Assembly: GCA_038249175.1 (NCBI GenBank)
Contig: JBBRWP010000032.1
Location: 1-18,881, forward strand
Length of the DNA: 18,881 bases
Reading direction: 5' to 3'
DNA from: JAEWSN01 sp038249175
Lineage (GTDB): Bacteria; Bacillota; Clostridia; DSM-8532
In this document: in pieces, positions 1 to 7,349 of the stretch
How the letters are laid out: every line of letters begins with the position of its first letter
Position numbering within the stretch: position 1 is the first letter of the stretch
Made by a program: the position numbers and the translations under genes
The notes under the pieces: model-generated
Seen by the model: the letters and a program-made list of their open reading frames with translations, nothing else
Told to the model about the DNA's origin: nothing
Databases searched by the model: none

Positions 1-1551
1 ATCAGCGAGCTGAAAGGGTTTTCAACCATTCTCGCTGAAAACCCGCAAGTGTGCCGATATTTTGGCAGCGCATCCAAGATAACGGCTGCTGCCGTCTCCG
101 ACAAAGCAGATGTGGAAAGTCTTGTCTCCGCCATGATGCGTATCAACCCTGAAATTGCCTCTATTATCCTCATCGGTTTGGATGGGCAATTAATCAGCAA
201 TGAAAAAAACCTGGATATGCATTTTACCGGCAGCGTCAAAGACCAGGACTGGTACAAAGCCATTCTGGCCGCTGAAATGCCTGTCCTCACCTCTGCCCGT
301 ATGCAAGAATTTTCAATGGATCAGGACACCTGGGTTATATCGCTGGGGCGAGAACTCCTAGGCCAAAATAATGAAACAATTGGTGTCCTGAGAATGGACC
401 TTCACTACGATACCATTGTAAAAATACTGCAGGAACTCAATTTGGGCAAAAATGGCTACGCCTACATCCTGAACAGCACAGGCCAGGTGGTGTATCATCC
501 AGATGCAGCCACCTTTACAGACCCCACCTTGCAAAAAAAAATGCAGGACATGCTGACCATGCCGGACAAAGCACTCTCGCACGATTACCAGCTGCTGCAC
601 AAGTCTGATATTGCCGGCACTGATTGGCGTTTGGTCGGGGTTGCTTCGCTCGATGGGGTCATTCGTATGCAAGGTGACATCATCCTCACCCTTTGGCTGC
701 TGGGTACTTTTTTGCTGGTTCTGGTTTTGGCTGGCAGCAATCTTTTTGCCGGGAACCTGACCAGGCCTTTAAAGAAGCTCGAAGAAGCCATGCTGCGCGC
801 TGAAGAAGGGTTTCTGCAAACAACTCTCCCCGATGGCGGGAACGTTGAAATTGAAAGTCTGTCCAAACATTTCCGGGACATGATGGTTCAAATGAAGCAA
901 CTGATGGCGGACAATGCCCAAAAAGAAAAGTCGCTGCGCCAAAGCGAAATGAAGTCGCTTTACAGCCAGATTAACCCGCATTTTCTCTACAATACATTGG
1001 ACACAATTATCTGGCAGGCGGAACTTGGTGAAATGGACCGCGTGGTCACACTCAGCCAGGCCATGGCAAAATTCTTCCGCCTCTCCCTGCACGGCGGCAG
1101 TGAAATGACCACCGTGCGCGATGAGCTGGACCATGTCCGGCAATACCTGATGATACAACGGGAGCGTTACGGGGAACAGCTGCAGTACACTATCGATGCT
1201 GATGAATCGATTCTGGATGAAACAATGCCGAAGATTCTCCTGCAGCCCCTTGTGGAAAACGCCATATACCATGGCTTGCGCAGCAAAACAGGAGACTGGC
1301 AGATCCGTATAGCGGCGAAAGATGAGGGGACAAACTTCACCCTCTCTGTTTCAGACAATGGTGCGGGTTTTGATATTGCCGTTCCTGTGAAGCGTTCAGA
1401 AAAGATGCGCTTGGGCGGCGTTGGGCTGAATAACATCGATGAGCGTTTACAGCTTTATTTTGGGGGCAAAAGCAATATGCACATTCGCAGTGAAGCAGGG
1501 AAAGGTACAGATATTGTGCTGACCCTGCCAAAGGCCGCTATGCTTGGGTGA
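1..1551 (+). CDS. Sensor histidine kinase, YesM type (5' end outside window)
   Basis: The frame is open from the first base, so the start and first membrane segment lie upstream; 516 codons are visible. The likely role is a membrane kinase that senses an extracellular ligand (often a sugar) and phosphorylates an AraC-type response regulator. In order: an extracellular Cache-like sensor region (about residues 20-210, with a GYAYILNSTGQVVYHP stretch typical of dCache), one membrane helix (about 221-241), HAMP (about 242-295), a His_kinase domain with the H-box NPHFLYNTLD (His at codon 327, bases 979-981), then an HATPase domain with N-box VENAIYHG and G-boxes DNGAGFD and GGVGLNN. These are hallmarks of the YesM/LytS-like family. 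No response regulator follows; the partner is presumably upstream. The ligand is unknown. Confidence 0.93.
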   Translation: MSELKGFSTILAENPQVCRYFGSASKITAAAVSDKADVESLVSAMMRINPEIASIILIGLDGQLISNEKNLDMHFTGSVKDQDWYKAILAAEMPVLTSARMQEFSMDQDTWVISLGRELLGQNNETIGVLRMDLHYDTIVKILQELNLGKNGYAYILNSTGQVVYHPDAATFTDPTLQKKMQDMLTMPDKALSHDYQLLHKSDIAGTDWRLVGVASLDGVIRMQGDIILTLWLLGTFLLVLVLAGSNLFAGNLTRPLKKLEEAMLRAEEGFLQTTLPDGGNVEIESLSKHFRDMMVQMKQLMADNAQKEKSLRQSEMKSLYSQINPHFLYNTLDTIIWQAELGEMDRVVTLSQAMAKFFRLSLHGGSEMTTVRDELDHVRQYLMIQRERYGEQLQYTIDADESILDETMPKILLQPLVENAIYHGLRSKTGDWQIRIAAKDEGTNFTLSVSDNGAGFDIAVPVKRSEKMRLGGVGLNNIDERLQLYFGGKSNMHIRSEAGKGTDIVLTLPKAAMLG

Positions 1552-1663
1552 CATGCCGTTTCCGCTCCAATCATTTCACTAACTGCTGATTTTCTACTGG
1601 TTTTGTGCTACTATATTGATACATTGAAGAATATGCTTTTTTGCCACTTTGAAAGGAAAGAAT

Positions 1664-1686
1664 CTGGAAGTGCGTAGCATTTTCAG
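1664..1686. repeat. Stem-loop repeat, copy 1 (10-bp stem, GTA loop)
   Basis: Bases 1664-1673 pair with 1677-1686 around a GTA loop. Two of the ten pairs are G-T (G-U in RNA on the plus strand). The same hairpin with perfect pairing is at 4537-4559, and both are followed by CAGCAA-like sequence (AGCAA). This is a short REP-like intergenic repeat; it is not followed by a clear T-run, so a terminator role is uncertain. Confidence 0.7.
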
Positions 1687-1700
1687 CAAATCTTATACAT

Positions 1701-1773
1701 GATTCCAGTGTAAGAACCCGAAAATCGATTTTGTCTCCTCCGGAGTCAAAATCGGGGTTCTTACACCGGAATC
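1701..1773. mobile_element. Probable MITE: 73 bp, 19-bp inverted ends, 6-bp target duplication
   Basis: The left end GATTCCAGTGTAAGAACCC (1701-1719) is the reverse complement of the right end (1755-1773) apart from one base. Inside, 1726-1733 pairs with 1747-1754 and 1735-1738 with 1742-1745, so nearly the whole element folds into one hairpin with a six-base bulge. ATACAT occurs directly on both sides (1695-1700 and 1774-1779), as expected of a target duplication. There is no room for a transposase, so it would need one supplied in trans. The IS family was not identified. It lies directly before the speA ribosome binding site, so it probably sits in the speA leader. It could instead be a native leader hairpin. 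Confidence 0.65.
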
Positions 1774-1807
1774 ATACATATATGAAGAGAGAGGAACAAG
1801 AAAAACA

Positions 1808-3727
1808 ATGAACAAAGCAGAACCGCTCGGGCGATGGACGAAAGAAAAATCTGAAGAAACCTATGGTATCAAAAACTGGGGTGCAGGTTACTTTTCAATA
1901 TCTGACAAAGGTGAAGTGCTGGTCACACCAAATCACGAAACCGGCACCGCCGGCGTCAGTGTCATGGATATTATTTCGGGCATACGGGAACGCGGTATGG
2001 ACATGCCGGTGCTTTTGCGTTTTGAAAATTTGCTGGATGCACAAATTTCTTTTTTGAATGAGTCCTTCAGAAAAGCCATAAAAAAGCTCGGATACAAAGG
2101 CGAGTACCGTGGCGTTTACCCCATTAAAGTAAACCAGCAACAACAGGTTATTGAAGAAGTTACAAAATTTGGTCAACGTTACCACCACGGCCTTGAAGTG
2201 GGCAGCAAACCGGAACTGGTGGCTGCACTCTCCCAAATGCAAGATAAAGAGGCCTGCCTCATCTGTAATGGCTATAAGGATGAAGAATTCATCGACTTGG
2301 GACTTTATGCTGTGAAAATGGGCTATCAGTGTTTTTTTGTCATTGAAATGCCCGGCGAATTGGATCTGGTTATGGAGCGATCAAAAGTTCTGGGCATACG
2401 GCCCAATATCGGCATCCGCATCAAACTCTCTGCCAAAGCCGGCGGGCATTGGACAGAATCCGGCGGTGACCGCAGTATCTTTGGCCTGCGCGTATCCCAG
2501 CTCATTGAAATGGTAGATCATTTGCGTTCCATGGGCATGTTGGATTGTTTAAAGCTGCTGCACTATCACCTCGGCTCACAGATTCCGAACATCCGTGACA
2601 TTCGTTCCGCTGTACTTGAAGCAACACGGGTTTATGCTGAACTGGTCACAGAAGGCGCACCCATGGGTTACCTGGACCTGGGCGGCGGCCTGGCCGTTGA
2701 TTATGATGGGTCCAGCACAAACTACACCAACAGCCGTAATTATACTGTCGAAGAATACTGCTCCGATATTGTGGAAGCAGTCATGACAACCCTCGATGCC
2801 ACCGAAACACCCCACCCTATCATTATTACCGAATCGGGCCGCGCCGTGGTTGCTTATTACTCAGTTCTCTTATTCAATGTACTGGACGTCGAAAAATTTG
2901 AACAGTACGACCTGCCGGAAACCCTGACAGAAGAGACACAGGAACAGATTCGCAACCTGTTTGATGTGCTGCGGAATCTGAGCCATAAGAATATACAGGA
3001 ATGCTACAACGATGCACTTTATTATCGCGACGAAATTCGAGACATGTTCAAACACGGCCGTATGACCCTCCGCGAGCGTTCCTTTGCCGAAAAGATATTT
3101 TGGAACATCATCAACCAGATTACCCGGGAAAAGAAAAAACTGAAGCATGCCCCACCGGAGTTGGAAGACATCGACGGCGCTGTGGCTGACATCTATTACT
3201 GCAATTTTTCCGTCTTCCAATCCATTCCCGACAGCTGGGCCATCGACCAGCTCTTCCCCATTATGCCCTTACATCGCCTTTTAGACTTGCCCAAACGCAA
3301 CGCAGTGATTGCAGACATTACCTGTGACTGCGATGGAAAGATTGACCGCTTTATAGACCTGCATGATGTACGGACCACACTGCCGTTACATGAATTAAAA
3401 GATGGGGAAGATTACTATCTGGGCATTTTCCTCGTAGGTGCCTATCAGGAAACCCTCGGGGATTTACATAATTTATTCGGTGACACCAACGTCGTTTCCG
3501 TGCGCATCGACGAAGACGGACACTACGATTTGGTGCGTGAAATTCACGGTGACAGTGTAGCGGATGTCCTGAGTTATGTTGAATTCGATCCGAAAACCAT
3601 GCGCACCAACTTCCGTGAAACCGCAGAAGAAGCCATAAGGAACGGCTTCATTTCCGTCTCAGACCGACGCGAGATTATGGCGGCCTACGACAATGGTTTG
3701 CGGGGATATACGTATTATGAGCGGTGA
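1808..3727 (+). CDS. speA: Biosynthetic arginine decarboxylase (SpeA)
   Basis: This PLP enzyme turns arginine into agmatine and CO2, the first step of putrescine and spermidine synthesis by the agmatine route. At 639 residues it is close to E. coli SpeA (658). Visible fold-III (alanine racemase type) motifs: YPIKVNQQ with the PLP lysine at K107, HHGLEVGSKPEL, HYHLGSQIPN, LDLGGGLAVDYDGS and TESGRAVVAYY. The N-terminus (W10 to G27) and the helical C-terminal half also match the SpeA family. The ATG has a GAGAGAGGAA-type ribosome binding site about 12 bases upstream. No agmatinase or agmatine deiminase is in the window. The gene is intact; the leader carries the probable MITE. SpeA-type enzymes are commoner in Proteobacteria, Bacteroidota and spirochaetes than in Clostridia, which mostly use the fold-I type. 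Confidence 0.96.
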   Translation: MNKAEPLGRWTKEKSEETYGIKNWGAGYFSISDKGEVLVTPNHETGTAGVSVMDIISGIRERGMDMPVLLRFENLLDAQISFLNESFRKAIKKLGYKGEYRGVYPIKVNQQQQVIEEVTKFGQRYHHGLEVGSKPELVAALSQMQDKEACLICNGYKDEEFIDLGLYAVKMGYQCFFVIEMPGELDLVMERSKVLGIRPNIGIRIKLSAKAGGHWTESGGDRSIFGLRVSQLIEMVDHLRSMGMLDCLKLLHYHLGSQIPNIRDIRSAVLEATRVYAELVTEGAPMGYLDLGGGLAVDYDGSSTNYTNSRNYTVEEYCSDIVEAVMTTLDATETPHPIIITESGRAVVAYYSVLLFNVLDVEKFEQYDLPETLTEETQEQIRNLFDVLRNLSHKNIQECYNDALYYRDEIRDMFKHGRMTLRERSFAEKIFWNIINQITREKKKLKHAPPELEDIDGAVADIYYCNFSVFQSIPDSWAIDQLFPIMPLHRLLDLPKRNAVIADITCDCDGKIDRFIDLHDVRTTLPLHELKDGEDYYLGIFLVGAYQETLGDLHNLFGDTNVVSVRIDEDGHYDLVREIHGDSVADVLSYVEFDPKTMRTNFRETAEEAIRNGFISVSDRREIMAAYDNGLRGYTYYER

Positions 3728-3742
3728 AAGAAGAATTTTTGT

Positions 3743-3973
3743 GTGTTTGTAAGTGTTAAACCAGATATTAAAGAACAGGTGGAGCATATTTTGGAGCAGC
3801 GTGGTATTCCTTTTGATATGAAAATCTCCATCGTTAAACCCTTAACAATCGGTACTATGAGCGATGGGCAGTTTAATACTGAAATTGAGAAAGGTCTTGC
3901 TGAATTATCTGCAGGGAAAATTGTGACGGCCAAAAATGTTGCCATGCGGATGCAAGAGGATTACGGTGTATGA
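3743..3973 (+). pseudogene. RelB/DinJ-type antitoxin with probable internal deletion
   Basis: The 76-codon frame opens with GTG, 15 bases after the speA stop and in the same frame, with AAAGAAG as a weak ribosome binding site. The first part (FVSVKPDIKEQVEHILEQ) looks like the N-terminus of RelB/DinJ antitoxins, and the last 40 residues (MSDGQFNTEIEKGLAELSAG to MQEDYGV) look like their C-terminal toxin-binding tail. In the family, about 20-25 residues of the ribbon-helix-helix domain normally separate the first part from a GIPF segment; here the GIPF follows directly. I infer an in-frame deletion of the DNA-binding helices. The downstream partner is also broken, so the locus is a relic. A divergent but working antitoxin is possible and less likely. 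Confidence 0.65.
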
Positions 3974-4071
3974 ACTGGTGTGTAGTGTATACCAAGCCAG
4001 CGGAGATGGTATACAAAATAAAAATCATTAGAGGAAGGGGCATGTATGGGATACATTTCCGATATTCGTAA
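3970..4071 (+). pseudogene. RelE/ParE-type toxin remnant (first ~12 codons)
   Basis: The frame begins at an ATG overlapping the antitoxin stop (ATGA), the usual layout of a RelBE-type pair. The first 12 residues, MNWCVVYTKPAE, match the N-terminus common in RelE/ParE-like toxins of Clostridia (MNW-VVYTK-AE). The following residues to the TAA at 4069 look unrelated and run through an inverted repeat and the Nudix ribosome binding site. A full toxin is about 100 residues, so most of the gene has been lost. The identification rests on a short stretch plus the operon position. Confidence 0.55.
3986..4015. repeat. Inverted repeat, 9-bp arms
   Basis: TGTATACCA (3986-3994) is mirrored exactly by TGGTATACA (4007-4015) with a 12-base loop. 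It lies across the point where toxin-like coding ends and about 30 bases before the Nudix start. It could be an operator for the Nudix gene or a scar of the deletion; no T-run follows, so it is not a typical terminator. Confidence 0.55.
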
Positions 4072-4516
4072 GCAGGTTTGACACGACCTTGTTTTCATGC
4101 CGGGCGCAGGTGTTTTTTTCATTGACGCAGAAGGTCGCGCACTCTTGCAACGGCGCAGGGATAACGGTCTGTGGGCAGGCACCGGCGGTGCGTTGAAGAT
4201 GGGTGAAACCTTTGAAGAAGCAGCAAAACGGGAAGCGCAGGAAGAAATGGGTTTATTGCCACTGCATATGGCTGTGTTGAACGTCTACTCTGGTCAGGAA
4301 CAGCACTACATTTATCCCAACAAGGATGAAGTGTATGTTGTTTCCGAGTATCTCAAAAGATACTTCATTGGTGGGTCCGGTCATTACAACCCCTTGGGAA
4401 ATCATTTCTTTGCGTTCGCCATGAAAAACCAGCTTGTACATTGGCTTGACCCGAAACCGGCTACTTATCTGGATGGGGGGATTGCCAGTGCCGGCATGGC
4501 GAATTTGCTCGCCTAG
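4046..4516 (+). pseudogene. Nudix hydrolase with early in-frame TGA
   Basis: The family start is probably the ATG at 4046, with GGAAGGGG five bases upstream, reading MGYISDIRKQV and then TGA (4079-4081). The same frame continues with HDLVFMPGAGVFFIDAEGRALLQ. This N-terminus is typical of Clostridial MutT-like proteins (MGYI-DLRK-VG-RPL), where a glycine codon stands at this place: GGA to TGA is one base change. The Nudix box is complete (G, five residues, E, seven residues, REAQEEMG at about 4190-4250), so the metal-binding helix is intact. A restart at ATG 4097 would give 139 residues lacking the first strand. Around 4392-4425 the alternative frame gives a better family match (WEIISLR), hinting at two compensating indels. 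Substrates of the family are nucleoside diphosphate derivatives. Confidence 0.72.
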
Positions 4517-4536
4517 AGGAAATGAGGGGCAGAAAT

Positions 4537-4559
4537 CTGAAAATGCGTAGCATTTTCAG
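4537..4559. repeat. Stem-loop repeat, copy 2 (perfect 10-bp stem)
   Basis: CTGAAAATGC (4537-4546), loop GTA, then its exact reverse complement (4550-4559). It is the same element as at 1664-1686. It lies between the convergent Nudix relic and SDR gene and could act as a two-way terminator, though the T-run on either side is poor. Nothing else is evident from 4560 to 4653. Confidence 0.75.
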
Positions 4560-4653
4560 CAAGTTTTGTGCAAACTCAGCGAGGGTGCATGGGGTATAAA
4601 TTGGCTTTTTGCGTTACAAACATTTCGTTGCGGTTACGCCCATCTTTCTCTTT

Positions 4654-5649
4654 CTAAAGCGACAAGGTATTGTATGCTTTTCGAATCTTTAGTACCATTT
4701 CATCGTATTGGGGATGCTCGTGTGCAGCAGAAATGTTTCCAAGGTTTTGTTGGGTTTTCACCATACGCTTCGCACCTTCACCCCATGAGATGGTGTAGCT
4801 GTAATCCAAGTCTCGCATGGCCTTGCTGTTGTCGTATATATTGTTAAAACGGAAATTGAGTGTGTTCCATGAGTTTTCTACCCCAAGTACTTTATCCAGT
4901 AAATCATAAGGCACATGCACAAAGTCTGGCATGCCAACATCCATAGCGTCTGCAATGCTGGTATAGATTTGCTCCCATGTCATCACTTCCATCGACGCAA
5001 TGGTATATCCCTGACCATAGGTTTTTTTATTCCCGACCGTATGCGCAATCGCCTTCCCCACATCGTCACGGTGCGTATAGCCCCATAAGGTGCTGCCATC
5101 CCCCAGTACAATTACGGGTTTCTTTTCACGGATGCGGTAAAGCAAGCCCAAACCATCCCCAACAAAGGCAATAGGTGTGGAAGTATCATTATAGGTAGCG
5201 CCGGGACGGACAATGGTCAGTGGGAAAGCACCTTTGGTAGCGGCTTCCTCCAAGAGCTTTTCGCACAGAACCTTTTGATATGCATATTCAAAGCGAACAT
5301 CTGCACCAATGGGGGTTTCTTCGATTACCGGGTAACTGGGGGCAGGGGCAATATAGGTGTTCACGGTAGAACAAAATACCAATTGCCCAACACGACCTGC
5401 AAAAGCATCCACCAGGTCCTGTGCCTGTGATGCGCTGAAACAGATTTGATCAATCACACAATCGAAGGTATGCTGGCGCATTTCTTCCACAAAAGCTTTT
5501 GACTGATTACGATCACCGATTATCTGCCGGGTACCTTCAACAGGGTAGTGTCCCCGGTTGAACACGGTGACGTCGTGTCCTGTTTTCTGCAGTTCCCGAA
5601 CGATGGCCGGGCTGATATTTCCGGAACCTCCAATAAGCAATACTTTCAT
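4654..5649 (-). CDS. NAD(P)-dependent epimerase/dehydratase-like extended SDR
   Basis: A soluble Rossmann-fold protein of 331 residues. The start at 5649 is chosen because AAAGGACC lies just upstream and the protein then begins with the first strand and nucleotide-binding motif (MKVLLIGGSGNIS). A longer frame to 5691 would add 14 unlikely residues. The catalytic set of SDRs is present: S94 in FCSTVNTY, then Y122 and K126 in YAYQK. FNRGHYP after the second strand suggests NADP or NAD binding. The sequence style (GGSGNIS, VFNRG, WGYTHRDDVGKAI) resembles CSP41-like epimerase homologues rather than characterised UDP-glucose epimerases. The substrate is unknown. It has its own promoter with an operator-like palindrome (5719-5748) and sits downstream of the sugar operon, so a role in the same sugar use is possible but unproven. 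Confidence 0.85.
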   Translation of the reverse strand: MKVLLIGGSGNISPAIVRELQKTGHDVTVFNRGHYPVEGTRQIIGDRNQSKAFVEEMRQHTFDCVIDQICFSASQAQDLVDAFAGRVGQLVFCSTVNTYIAPAPSYPVIEETPIGADVRFEYAYQKVLCEKLLEEAATKGAFPLTIVRPGATYNDTSTPIAFVGDGLGLLYRIREKKPVIVLGDGSTLWGYTHRDDVGKAIAHTVGNKKTYGQGYTIASMEVMTWEQIYTSIADAMDVGMPDFVHVPYDLLDKVLGVENSWNTLNFRFNNIYDNSKAMRDLDYSYTISWGEGAKRMVKTQQNLGNISAAHEHPQYDEMVLKIRKAYNTLSL

Positions 5650-5718
5650 TTTCTGGTCCTTTCTGAGTGTAAGATGTTTAAACGGATGCAATGCATCTCC
5701 TCATGTTGTGACAAGTGA

Positions 5719-5748
5719 ATTATACTGAATTTTGACGAATTCGTCAAA
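5719..5748 (-). promoter_or_regulatory. Sigma-70 promoter with overlapping 18-bp palindrome (SDR gene)
   Basis: On the minus strand TTGACG (5747-5742), a 17-base spacer and TATAAT (5724-5719) form a near-consensus promoter for the SDR gene, whose start is about 70 bases further on. TTTGACGAATTCGTCAAA (5731-5748) is a perfect 18-bp palindrome covering the -35 box and half the spacer, the usual place for a repressor operator. The regulator is unknown; the two LacI proteins in the window are candidates. Confidence 0.8.
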
Positions 5749-5864
5749 GCAAAAGGCGATTCAAAGGATAAAGGAAGCTCTCCCGCAACACCAAGCTGTT
5801 CTTCATTGCATAATTTTCGAAGATATTCCAGACAACATAAATACCTGCAGGGCTGATGTATGTT
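5744..5864 (-). pseudogene. Internal fragment of the 666-residue glycosidase
   Basis: The minus-strand frame reads AGIYVVWNIFENYAM then NSLVLRESFLYPLNRLLL and TGA (5746-5744). It matches residues about 531-562 of the intact glycosidase at 15370-17370 (27 of 34 residues identical by eye; DNA similarity is also clear, 5749-5864 against about 15690-15800). Neither the 5' nor the 3' part of the gene is present. The match stops at the edge of the 18-bp palindrome, so the fragment end and the SDR promoter abut. It lies between the isomerase stop and the SDR gene. It is a relic of a lost paralogue, not a gene. Confidence 0.85.
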
Positions 5865-5881
5865 CATGAAACCACCAAGCC

Positions 5882-7285
5882 TCATTGGTGACGGTACACA
5901 TCCCATCCCAGATAGTTGCTGAAGGCTTCCACAAGAATATCTGCCGTTTGACCACGGCTCATGGCCACGTGGTGTTCATATCCGTTACGTCCCATATACA
6001 GCAGCAGTTCCTGCAGGTTGTCTACCTGGCATAGTGCGACACCGCCGGGCGTAGGAACCTTATCCGCACGGAAGTTGCCTTCGCCGACATAAGCTTTGAT
6101 ACGGCCGTTACGGTCATCCGTTGTGATCTTAGCGAAGGTCATCGGTCCTTCAGAAACCTGTGCCTTAATGGCACCAAATGTGTTTTCCTGGCCAAGGGTT
6201 GTGCCTAGAACATCAAGGGTGCCAATCTCTATATCCTCATGGCCAAAGAAGCTCTTGGGAAAGTTTGAACAGTGCAGGTTGATACAGACATTGTTTTCCG
6301 CACCCCAGTTGTTGTTCCAGTCTAGATATGCGCTCGGTGAACCGGATGCCAGCTGTAAGGCCAGCATCGTAACCGCACCGGTCACGTCCATTTCACAGGC
6401 AGAAGGTCGGCCACTTTCACCCATCATGCTCATAGACAGACAAGTTGCGCAACCATAGTTGTTCTGAATAGAATCCCAGCACTGCACCGCGCTGGCATCA
6501 CATTCATTTTCTGCCACCCAAGCCTCGAGTGTAAGCGCCAGCTTCGCCTGCCGCTCAATTTTTTCTTTCGATACCTTTGGCCCAATGCGTCCGTAGGCCC
6601 GTATTTTTGTCATCATCTCATCAACTGCGGCGCCGTGTTCCATGGCTTGCGCCCTTGCAATAATTTCAGATAAATCAACAGTGCTGACCGTGATGCCGCT
6701 GGCCTGCAACAGTTTCTCTGAATAACGGACGGTGTGGAAGGCATCCGGTCTTGCCCCGATTGCGCCGATGCGTGCACGGGAGAGACCGCGGACAACCCGG
6801 CATATACCGGCAAAACGTTCGACTTCCTCACCGAATTCGGCTCCATTCAAATCCAGCGTGTGGCGCTTTGTTTGCGTAAAACGAATTCCGCGCTGATAGA
6901 GGTTGTTCATCACCGAAAGCTTTCCACAAAAGGCGTCACGACGATTGATTAATTCAAGTTTGTTCAGATCGTCGTCACAGGCAACAATGAGAATCGGCAC
7001 GTTAAGCTTCGCACGGTCAAGTGTTTCCGCAACAGCTATCTCATCACCAAAATTCGGGAGGATGACCAGCACGCCGCCAATCTCCTCCCGATTCTTCTGG
7101 AAGAGGGCGGCACAGGATTTGGCATCTGAAAGCGACATGACCGCTCCCAAGGGTGTTTCTGTTTCGCTTAGCAGTATAGCCTCATGACCTTTTTCTGCTA
7201 AGCGGTTCAGCAGGTTTTTGCGCTCACTGATAACGAGATGAGCGGGAAAGAAGCTGCGATTGGTGATGATAACTCCAAATTTCAT
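5882..7285 (-). CDS. L-fucose/L-arabinose isomerase family sugar isomerase
   Basis: Predicted to interconvert an aldose and a ketose using Mn2+ in the cytoplasm. The 467-residue reading starts at the second ATG (7285), which has GGAG nine bases upstream; the first ATG (7300) has no ribosome binding site. The length is nearer AraA than FucI (591). Motifs typical of the FucI fold: CWDSIQNNYGCATC, ACEMDVTGAVTMLALQ, AYLDWNNNW, NLHCSNFP and YEHHVAMSRG. Glu298 and Asp322 are 24 residues apart, as are the metal ligands E337 and D361 of E. coli FucI; His438 or His439 would match H528. It follows the FGGY kinase by 64 bases and ends the operon. The substrate could be D-apiose, a pentose or a deoxyhexose; sequence alone does not decide. 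Confidence 0.85.
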   Translation of the reverse strand: MKFGVIITNRSFFPAHLVISERKNLLNRLAEKGHEAILLSETETPLGAVMSLSDAKSCAALFQKNREEIGGVLVILPNFGDEIAVAETLDRAKLNVPILIVACDDDLNKLELINRRDAFCGKLSVMNNLYQRGIRFTQTKRHTLDLNGAEFGEEVERFAGICRVVRGLSRARIGAIGARPDAFHTVRYSEKLLQASGITVSTVDLSEIIARAQAMEHGAAVDEMMTKIRAYGRIGPKVSKEKIERQAKLALTLEAWVAENECDASAVQCWDSIQNNYGCATCLSMSMMGESGRPSACEMDVTGAVTMLALQLASGSPSAYLDWNNNWGAENNVCINLHCSNFPKSFFGHEDIEIGTLDVLGTTLGQENTFGAIKAQVSEGPMTFAKITTDDRNGRIKAYVGEGNFRADKVPTPGGVALCQVDNLQELLLYMGRNGYEHHVAMSRGQTADILVEAFSNYLGWDVYRHQ

Positions 7286-7349
7286 AGTGATATTCTCCAT
7301 CGAATTTGCGTTCGTTCGACTAGTGGATAAACAGCGGTGAATACTCCTT

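Noticed and set aside
1695..1779. Riboswitch or attenuator in the speA leader
   Set aside because: The exact flanking ATACAT duplication and long inverted ends fit an inserted element better; no T-run or known aptamer core is seen.
4654..5649. UDP-apiose/UDP-xylose synthase, given the apiose hypothesis
   Set aside because: The protein is an extended SDR but looks like the CSP41-like group, and the locus is catabolic; nothing specific supports that activity.
5646..5906. 86-codon minus-strand frame as a small protein
   Set aside because: It overlaps the SDR start and reads the glycosidase relic out of its homologous frame; DNA similarity to 15690-15800 explains the region better.
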